DNA of 10,562 nt from Gammaproteobacteria bacterium (GTDB lineage: Bacteria > Pseudomonadota > Gammaproteobacteria > Pseudomonadales > Pseudohongiellaceae): assembly GCA_016762995.1 (NCBI GenBank), contig JAESUT010000037.1, positions 1-10,562 on the forward strand, in the 5' to 3' direction. A program made the position numbers and the translations under genes. Shown here piece after piece: positions 5,683 through 10,562 of the stretch; within the stretch, counting starts at the first letter, position 1, and each line of letters opens with the position of its first letter. Under the pieces are notes generated by a model that saw nothing but the letters and a program-made list of their open reading frames with translations, made no database searches and was not told the origin of the DNA.

Positions 5683-7212
5683 ATGTTCACTCGCCGCCGC
5701 GTTATAAAATCTCTAGGAGTTGGTCTGGGTGCTGCATCCTTGGGGTTGAGCCCTTGGCTGCGGGCTAAGAGCAACTCAACTAGTCAGCAGCCGCTTAGTA
5801 TTCCTTCGCTGGATGCGGGCACATTTTCTGCTGGCATCAATAATTTTGATCTAACATTGCAGCGAGGTAGCCACAGCTTCCTGCCCGGGCTAAGCACCGA
5901 GACCCTTGGTATTAACGGCAACTATCTCGGTCCGACGCTGCGCTTTACGCGTAACCAGAAAGTCGCTCTTAAGGTGAGCAATAAAATTGGCGAGCCTTCG
6001 ACTCTTCATTGGCATGGTTTTCACCTGCCTCCCACCGAGGATGGCGGACCGCATCAGGAGATCGCAGCTAACCAAGTTTGGAACCCCGCGTTCGATGTAG
6101 TGCAATTTGCTGGCACCTACTGGTATCACTCCCACGTCATGCACAATGCAGGTTCTCAGGTGTACAAGGGTCTGGCTGGCATGATCATCGTCGACGACGA
6201 GAAGGATGTCTCGCTCCCGAGCCGCTACGGTGTAGATGATATTCCGGTGATTATTCAGGACCGACGCTTCGGCGACGACGGTTCGCTGCTGTACATGAGC
6301 CGCTATGAGGATCGGGTCATGGGTATGCTGGGCGACACGATTCTTGTGAACGGTACGGTGAACCCGGTTGTGACGGTTGGCACTAAATTGCTGCGCCTGC
6401 GCTTATTGAATGGCTCCAATGCGCGCACCTACAATCTAGGGTTTAGCGACAACCGCGAGTTCTATCAGGTCGCAAGCGATGGTGGGTTTTTAGAATCACC
6501 GGTCCCAATGACTCGCCTTTCGCTTGCCGTCGCGGAGAGGGCGGAGATTCTTGTCGAGTTCGATCCCTTAGATGATGCGACACTGGTGAATATCGCCCTG
6601 CCACCAACTTTCCCAGACTTTCCCGGTGCTATGAGCGAGATGATGCGTGAACTCAATACTCAAGCATTCGATGTTCTTCACTTTCGCGCCCAAGCAACAT
6701 TGCAAGACAATGGTGAGTTGCCCTCACAGTTGACTGCTGTCTATAGACTGCCAGAGGCTGCCGCGACTACTACTAGAACCTTCAAGCTCGGCATGGGCAA
6801 CGGCATGCGCAGTGGTGATGATGCGGGTCCTGGACGTGGAGCGCGCAATGGCCGGGGCGGCGGTTTCGGTGGTGGGCAATTCTCCATCAACGGCAGGCTT
6901 ATGGCTGAGAACTACATTAACGAAAGAATACAAGTCAATACGACGGAGATCTGGGAGTTAACTAACACGTCTCCTATGATGCATCCCTTCCATGTGCACA
7001 ACGGGCAGTTTCAAATTCTAGATCGTAACGGCAGTCCGCCACCGGCTAATGAGATGGGCTGGAAAGACACGGTGCAAGTTGGTCCGGGCGAGTTAGTGCG
7101 TATTGTCATGCGTTTCACAGATTTCAGCGACGAAGAAAACCCTTACATGTACCACTGCCATATACTCGAGCATGAAGACAGGGGCATGATGGGCCAGTTC
7201 CTGGTTGTCTAG
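5683..7212 (+). CDS. Tat-exported multicopper oxidase (CueO-like)
   Basis: This periplasmic three-cupredoxin oxidase couples one-electron oxidation of a substrate to four-electron reduction of O2 to water. The start at 5683 gives a twin-arginine signal, MFTRRRVIKSLGVGLGAASL; upstream GTG codons have no ribosome binding site, and even this ATG has only a poor one. All copper ligands are present: HWH (His109, 111), HSH (149, 151), HPFHVH (434, 437, 439) and HCHILEHEDRGMM (491, Cys492, 493, 497, axial Met502). The C-terminal third (HPFHVHNGQFQILDRNG, GWKDTV, MYHCHILEHED) matches CueO closely, and the length of 509 aa is near CueO's 516. CueO's Met-rich copper-binding segment is replaced by a Gly/Arg-rich loop (about 373-399). 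It is 87 bases upstream of the PQQ enzyme on the same strand and possibly cotranscribed. The substrate is not known. Confidence 0.93.
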   Translation: MFTRRRVIKSLGVGLGAASLGLSPWLRAKSNSTSQQPLSIPSLDAGTFSAGINNFDLTLQRGSHSFLPGLSTETLGINGNYLGPTLRFTRNQKVALKVSNKIGEPSTLHWHGFHLPPTEDGGPHQEIAANQVWNPAFDVVQFAGTYWYHSHVMHNAGSQVYKGLAGMIIVDDEKDVSLPSRYGVDDIPVIIQDRRFGDDGSLLYMSRYEDRVMGMLGDTILVNGTVNPVVTVGTKLLRLRLLNGSNARTYNLGFSDNREFYQVASDGGFLESPVPMTRLSLAVAERAEILVEFDPLDDATLVNIALPPTFPDFPGAMSEMMRELNTQAFDVLHFRAQATLQDNGELPSQLTAVYRLPEAAATTTRTFKLGMGNGMRSGDDAGPGRGARNGRGGGFGGGQFSINGRLMAENYINERIQVNTTEIWELTNTSPMMHPFHVHNGQFQILDRNGSPPPANEMGWKDTVQVGPGELVRIVMRFTDFSDEENPYMYHCHILEHEDRGMMGQFLVV

Positions 7213-7230
7213 TCGACAGTCTAGTCGACA
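7207..7230 (+). repeat. 12-bp perfect tandem repeat over the oxidase stop codon
   Basis: GTCTAGTCGACA occurs twice in a row (7207-7218, 7219-7230). Because the unit is a multiple of three, the in-frame TAG stop (7210-7212) is repeated in frame at 7222-7224. It looks like a slippage duplication that gave the gene a double stop. Confidence 0.9.
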
Positions 7231-7261
7231 ATATGTTGGACAAGGCTGGTAAATAAAGTAA

Positions 7262-7286
7262 CTATTCTCTCAAAATAAAAGAATAG
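7262..7286 (+). promoter_or_regulatory. Inverted repeat just upstream of the PQQ-dehydrogenase ribosome binding site
   Basis: CTATTCT (7262-7268) and AGAATAG (7280-7286) pair perfectly around an 11-base A/T-rich loop. The right arm ends one base before the weak ribosome binding site (AGG, 7288-7290). It could be an operator, or an mRNA hairpin affecting translation or separating the oxidase from the downstream pair. There is no U-tract, so it is not a standard terminator. Confidence 0.35.
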
Positions 7287-7299
7287 CAGGCAGATTACG

Positions 7300-9087
7300 A
7301 TGATGATAAAAACTGCAAAACCCCTGTGTTACCCCAAACTAAGGCCACACTCCATTTTGTTGCCCCTCGTGCTCTTGCTATCGGCTTCATTCTCCACAGC
7401 GCAGATTGAACACTTCACCTCAGTTACCGACGAGATGCTTATTAGCCCGCCTACGGGTGAGTGGCTGAGCTGGCGTGGCACGCCCGCAGCATGGGGCTAC
7501 AGTCTTCTTGATCAGATCAATACCAACAACGTCGATCAACTTCAGCTCAAATGGTCCTTCGCTCTTGACGATACTGGAGCGATACAGGCAGCGCCTTTAA
7601 TTCACGAGGGCATCATGTTTATTCCCTCGGCTCGTGGCGTGATTCAGGCGTTGGATGCGGTAAACGGCGATCTCTTATGGGAGTACCGCCCCGCGCCACC
7701 GACAGAGGAATTCATCAATTCTGGAGCCGGTACTCGCGCGGCAGTCTTGCCGGCTAACGCATTCGCCGGAGTGGGTAGAGGTGTGCAGAAGAATATCGCG
7801 ATCTTCGGCGACATGATCTATGCAGCAACAGAAACAGCAAGCATTCGCGCGATCGATGCGCGCAGTGGCTTACTGGTCTGGGAGACGCAAGTGGCGGACC
7901 CCACGCTTGGCTATTTCTATACGGCGGGACCGATAGTTGCCAATGGCACTTTAATTACCGGCATTACTGGTTGCGATCGCTACAAGGAGGACGTCTGCTT
8001 CATCACCGGCCATGACCCGCTTAGTGGCGAAGAGAAGTGGCGCACGTCTACCGTCGCCCGGCCCGAAGATCCAGGCGGCGATACGTGGGGTGACCTACCG
8101 TTACGTTTTCGTGCGGGCAGTGATGCCTGGGTCGCGGGTTCTTACGACCCGGAAGCGAACTTAATCTACTGGGGAACTGCGCAGGCAAAGCCCTGGGCGC
8201 GAGTTGTACGCGGCACCGATGGCGATGCGCTGTACACGAACTCGACACTAGCACTGAATCCAGACAACGGGCAGATGTCTTGGTACTTCCAGCACATACC
8301 CGGCGAGACGCAGGACATGGATGAGGTGTTTGAGAATATCTTGATCGATGTAGACGGCAGAAAATCTCTATTCAAGATGGGCAAGCTGGGCATTCTCTGG
8401 CAACTCGATAGAGAGACTGGCGAATTTATTAAGGCCACCGACATCGGCTATCAGAACATCGTCAACCTAGATCCGATCACGGGAAAGATCACTTACCGCG
8501 ACGGCATGATTCCACGCATAGGCGAAGAGTTAGACATGTGCCCGAGCACATCTGGTTTGAAAAGCTGGCGTGCGATGGCCTATTCACCCGATACCAGCGC
8601 CATGTATATACCCATCACGCTCAACTGCGAACTGGCGAGATTTGGTCCCACAGAAAGACAGTTAGGTGGCGGCGGAACGGGGCCGGTGCGTCGGATCAAC
8701 TATCATCACCCTGATTCGGATGGGAACTTAGGTGAGTTGCTTGCTCTGAATATTCCCAGCGGAGAAGTTAAATGGCGTTACAGAACGCGAGCTCCGTTTA
8801 ATACGGCAGCGCTTACCACCGCAGGCGGACTCGTTTTCATCGGAGACTGGAATCGCACGATGTCGGCGTTGGATGCCCAGACGGGAGACGTGTTGTGGCA
8901 GGTGAGGCTCGCGACATCGAACCAAGGGTTTCCCATCAGCTATAGCGTCGATGGTACTCAATATATCGCCATGCCCGTCGGTACAGGCGGCGCTAGCTGG
9001 TCTGGCAGTTTGCCGAATGAGCTTGCGCCGGAGCTGCATCGACCGCGCAATGGCAGCTCAATTAACGTGTTTGCGCTACCAAAATAA
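7300..9087 (+). CDS. PQQ-dependent (quinoprotein) dehydrogenase, alcohol-dehydrogenase-like beta-propeller
   Basis: This is a periplasmic eight-bladed propeller that binds pyrroloquinoline quinone and, in known relatives, oxidises alcohols or similar substrates, passing electrons to a cytochrome c. A Sec signal covers residues 1-34 (LLPLVLLLSASFSTA), and ATG 7303 is an equally possible start. Propeller tryptophan-docking motifs recur: ALDAVNGDLLWEY (117-129), AIDARSGLLVWE (184-195), LALNPDNGQMSWYF (317-330) and ALDAQTGDVLWQVRL (523-537). PGGDTWGD (258-265), LYTNSTLAL (311-319) and TTAGGLVFIGD (505-515) are family landmarks. Against methanol/ethanol dehydrogenases, the GTGNPAPW calcium motif is GTAQAKPW (292-299), the GAE calcium Glu region reads GCD (224-226), and the active-site Asp is probably Asp339 (GETQD). 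Cys225 and Cys233 may form a disulfide. The length of 595 aa is usual. The stop overlaps the cytochrome start. No PQQ biosynthesis genes are in view, and the substrate is unknown. Confidence 0.92.
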   Translation: MMIKTAKPLCYPKLRPHSILLPLVLLLSASFSTAQIEHFTSVTDEMLISPPTGEWLSWRGTPAAWGYSLLDQINTNNVDQLQLKWSFALDDTGAIQAAPLIHEGIMFIPSARGVIQALDAVNGDLLWEYRPAPPTEEFINSGAGTRAAVLPANAFAGVGRGVQKNIAIFGDMIYAATETASIRAIDARSGLLVWETQVADPTLGYFYTAGPIVANGTLITGITGCDRYKEDVCFITGHDPLSGEEKWRTSTVARPEDPGGDTWGDLPLRFRAGSDAWVAGSYDPEANLIYWGTAQAKPWARVVRGTDGDALYTNSTLALNPDNGQMSWYFQHIPGETQDMDEVFENILIDVDGRKSLFKMGKLGILWQLDRETGEFIKATDIGYQNIVNLDPITGKITYRDGMIPRIGEELDMCPSTSGLKSWRAMAYSPDTSAMYIPITLNCELARFGPTERQLGGGGTGPVRRINYHHPDSDGNLGELLALNIPSGEVKWRYRTRAPFNTAALTTAGGLVFIGDWNRTMSALDAQTGDVLWQVRLATSNQGFPISYSVDGTQYIAMPVGTGGASWSGSLPNELAPELHRPRNGSSINVFALPK

Positions 9088-9518
9088 TGAAAAGTAAACT
9101 GCCTCACCTAGGCCTACTTTTTTTCTCCGCTGTGATCATGCTAGTGATGCCTGTCAGTAGCGGGCAGGAGAGAACAGCGATTTGGGAAGGAGTATATACG
9201 TCCGAGCAAGCGGCCCGTGGAGAGGATGTTTACACGGGAGCTTGTATTGCCTGTCATGGTCAAGACTTAGGCGGCAACAGTAATTCACCTGGTTTGATAG
9301 GAATGGGGTTTATGTTTCTTTGGGAAGGACGGACTCTCGGCGAATTCTTTGAGAAGATTCGAAGCGAGATGCCAACTGATAGACCGGGGCAGTTGCCAGT
9401 ACAAGACTATCTGGATGTAGTCGCTTACATTCTACAGAAGAATGCATTTCCAGAAGGCAGAGAAGCGATGTCGTCTAATGTCGCTGTTCTCAATTCGATT
9501 GAGATAGTATCGGAATAG
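9087..9518 (+). CDS. Small periplasmic c-type cytochrome, partner of the PQQ dehydrogenase
   Basis: This class I cytochrome c is the probable electron acceptor of the adjacent quinoprotein. A signal peptide (about residues 1-26, LLFFSAVIMLVMPVSSG) precedes a single haem site CIACH (Cys53, Cys56, His57), followed by GQDLGG. The likely axial ligand is Met95 in SEMPTDRPGQLP, and the closing helix is LDVVAYILQKNAFP (109-122). This is the usual layout of the cytochrome found with, or fused to, PQQ alcohol dehydrogenases. At 143 aa it is a single-haem protein. Its ATG overlaps the dehydrogenase stop (TAATG), so translation is very probably coupled and amounts matched. No separate ribosome binding site is obvious. 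The C-terminal 20 residues after the last helix are not recognised. Confidence 0.93.
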   Translation: MKSKLPHLGLLFFSAVIMLVMPVSSGQERTAIWEGVYTSEQAARGEDVYTGACIACHGQDLGGNSNSPGLIGMGFMFLWEGRTLGEFFEKIRSEMPTDRPGQLPVQDYLDVVAYILQKNAFPEGREAMSSNVAVLNSIEIVSE

Positions 9519-9541
9519 TGCCGGAATAGTATCGAAGCCTT

Positions 9542-9569
9542 AGATTAGGCAGTGCCCGCTGCCCAATCT
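9542..9569. terminator. Hairpin between convergent cytochrome and lipocalin-like genes (possible terminator)
   Basis: AGATTAGGCAG (9542-9552) pairs with CTGCCCAATCT (9559-9569) with one A-C mismatch around a TGCCCG loop. It lies 24 bases after the cytochrome stop and 22 after the stop of the convergent gene. No strong T-tract follows on either strand, so it is a weak intrinsic terminator at best or a 3'-end stabilising hairpin. Confidence 0.55.
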
Positions 9570-9590
9570 GTTATTCAGTCCAAGCTTCTT

Positions 9591-10073
9591 CTAACGACGT
9601 CGATCAAACTTTAGAATCTGGTTGTTCACCTGGCCACCGACACTCTGTATCACAATCGTTAATACGCTGCCATCTGGAGAGATAGTCTTGGCGCCTATCT
9701 GCGTCGTTAAGCCATTCACTCTGACAATGTACTCGACAGTCTTCTCATTCACCTTGCGGTAGGAAATCGCCGCCTGTGCGTCGGGGTTGAGACTGGCTAT
9801 CGTGTTCTCTTGATTGTCGTACTTGTAGGTGGCGGAGCTTCCGCCGATGCTTTCATCTGCATTAATTGTGACTAACAAATACATGAACGCGCCGTCGGCT
9901 GCATTTGCGTAGGTGCGAATCATATTCTCTGGCACCGGTGAGCTGCCGAAATTCGAGTCAGACTTGTCGAGATCCCAGACTCCGATAAACGGGTTATCGT
10001 CCTGTGCAGAAGCCGCTAGGGGTAGAAGTAGTGTAAACAGTGCGACTAGTATTTTTTTTGGGAAAATTCTCAT
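9591..10073 (-). CDS. Small secreted lipocalin-like/hypothetical protein
   Basis: This 160-residue exported protein of unknown function has a clear Sec signal, PKKILVALFTLLLPLAASA, with likely cleavage before QDD (residue 25). The mature part opens DNPFIGVWDLDKSDSNFGSS, which resembles the NPFVGTWKLN.AKSKF opening of a common family of small secreted bacterial proteins with a lipocalin-like beta barrel. It continues with alternating beta-strand patterns (VEYIVRVNGL, VLTIVIQSVGG) and the turn SPDGSVLTI. Such proteins have no assigned reaction; ligand binding is a guess from the fold. The start at 10073 is supported by AGGA with 6-base spacing. It is convergent with the dehydrogenase-cytochrome genes, so it is not part of that operon. 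No Cys is present in the mature protein. Confidence 0.75.
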   Translation of the reverse strand: MRIFPKKILVALFTLLLPLAASAQDDNPFIGVWDLDKSDSNFGSSPVPENMIRTYANAADGAFMYLLVTINADESIGGSSATYKYDNQENTIASLNPDAQAAISYRKVNEKTVEYIVRVNGLTTQIGAKTISPDGSVLTIVIQSVGGQVNNQILKFDRRR

Positions 10074-10408
10074 AGTTATTCCTCGTATCCAATCAACTGA
10101 AATTGGCGAGCCTCAAAAAGGCAAGCTTGATGTTACGTACGACTAGCGTAGATGCTCTAGAATGAATAGGCAGACGGCTAACGGATTCGGGAAGAGTGTT
10201 TATCAGCGAATACAATCGGCTAGTCACAACGCTCTGCGTCTTCAACTACGAAAACCACAACCTCTTCTTGTCAAACTACGGCAAATTAGCGCTAAGTCAA
10301 GTGACAATAATCTAGCTAGTGTTTGAGAAGAGTGCTGACGATTCAGCGGTCAGCGAAGCTAGGGTTAGTAAGTTAGCTAGCTAGCGAAGACCATAGATCA
10401 TCAGTAGT
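10074..10408. other. 335-base intergenic stretch, CTAG-rich, no convincing gene
   Basis: This region holds the upstream sequence of the lipocalin-like gene and the downstream sequence of the gene at the right edge, both read on the minus strand. It contains eight CTAG tetranucleotides between 10143 and 10384, a 10-bp palindrome GCTAGCTAGC (10376-10385), and a 6-bp inverted repeat GCTGAC/GTCAGC (10334-10339, 10349-10354) with a 9-base loop and no T-tract. I found no convincing promoter hexamer pair: a TTGACA is present on the minus strand (10269-10274 as TGTCAA) but without a matching -10. Confidence 0.5.
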
Positions 10409-10562
10409 CTAAAAAGTGGCTAGTGCGTTAAAGGGACTCGCCGTACCGCCTTTTATTGGGTTGATTTGGATAGATGTCATGAACTCCCAGCGCTGCAATC
10501 GCGCTGCAGTCTCTGCCACTTCCTTCATGTATCCGTTGTCCACGATTGGTAAGCCTAGGTTT
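10409..10562 (-). CDS. C-terminal 50 codons of an unidentified gene (5' end outside window)
   Basis: On the minus strand one frame is open from the right edge to a TAG at 10409-10411. The visible peptide begins NLGLPIVDNGYMKEVAETAA and ends GGTASPFNALATF. It has an amphipathic helix (MKEVAETAARLQRWEF), then a polar turn-rich tail (INPIKGG), and reads like genuine protein rather than chance translation. I do not recognise the family, and too little is visible to give a function. It may be in the same transcript as the lipocalin-like gene 335 bases downstream, but the gap makes this doubtful. Confidence 0.6.
   Translation of the reverse strand, partial: NLGLPIVDNGYMKEVAETAARLQRWEFMTSIQINPIKGGTASPFNALATF

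Noticed and set aside
10166..10315. A 49-codon plus-strand open frame (possible GTG start at 10196)
   Set aside because: No usable ribosome binding site, no similarity recognised, and length within chance; it ends at a TAG within the CTAG-rich stretch.
1..10562. tRNA, rRNA, CRISPR arrays, insertion sequences, phage or integron elements
   Set aside because: No cloverleaf with a conserved T-arm, no regularly spaced repeats, and no transposase or integrase motifs were seen on either strand by reading.

Overview
The window looks like chromosomal DNA of a free-living, probably marine, Gram-negative gammaproteobacterium. This is inferred from a large TonB-dependent receptor, Sec and Tat signal peptides, a periplasmic quinoprotein with its own cytochrome c, and an alpha/beta-hydrolase-OsmC fusion. 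There are no tRNA or rRNA genes, CRISPR arrays, transposases or phage genes. Eight genes are substantially complete, two more are cut by the window edges, and there is one short fragment of a nitrile hydratase alpha gene.

Left part (1-2323): the C-terminal half of a TonB-dependent receptor (+) ends at a strong symmetrical hairpin terminator. That terminator also serves the convergent BKACE (DUF849) zinc enzyme gene (-). The BKACE gene is divergent from a secreted START-domain protein gene (+), and an inverted repeat lies between them.

Middle (2324-5480): directly behind the START gene, with its own ribosome binding site, is a 40-codon ORF that reads as the N-terminus of a nitrile hydratase alpha subunit and then stops. 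It is followed by a divergent 3-methyladenine DNA glycosylase I-like gene (+). Convergent to that is an alpha/beta hydrolase-OsmC fusion gene (-) with an internal tandem duplication of the linker and the first part of the OsmC domain.

Right part (5481-9590): a divergent promoter region holds two palindromes with the same ACAG/CTGT half-sites. It leads into a collinear set of three exported redox proteins: a Tat-exported multicopper oxidase, a PQQ-dependent dehydrogenase and a small c-type cytochrome. The last two overlap by one base. The likely chain is substrate to PQQ, then to cytochrome c, then to a respiratory oxidase or, speculatively, to the multicopper oxidase and O2. The PQQ enzyme belongs to a subfamily with altered metal-site motifs.

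Right end (9591-10562): a small secreted lipocalin-like protein gene (-), about 335 bases without a convincing gene but rich in CTAG, and the last 50 codons of an unidentified gene (-) running off the right edge.

The best candidates for something unusual are the multicopper oxidase/PQQ/cytochrome cluster with its paired palindromes, the partly duplicated hydrolase-OsmC protein, and the orphan nitrile hydratase N-terminal fragment.
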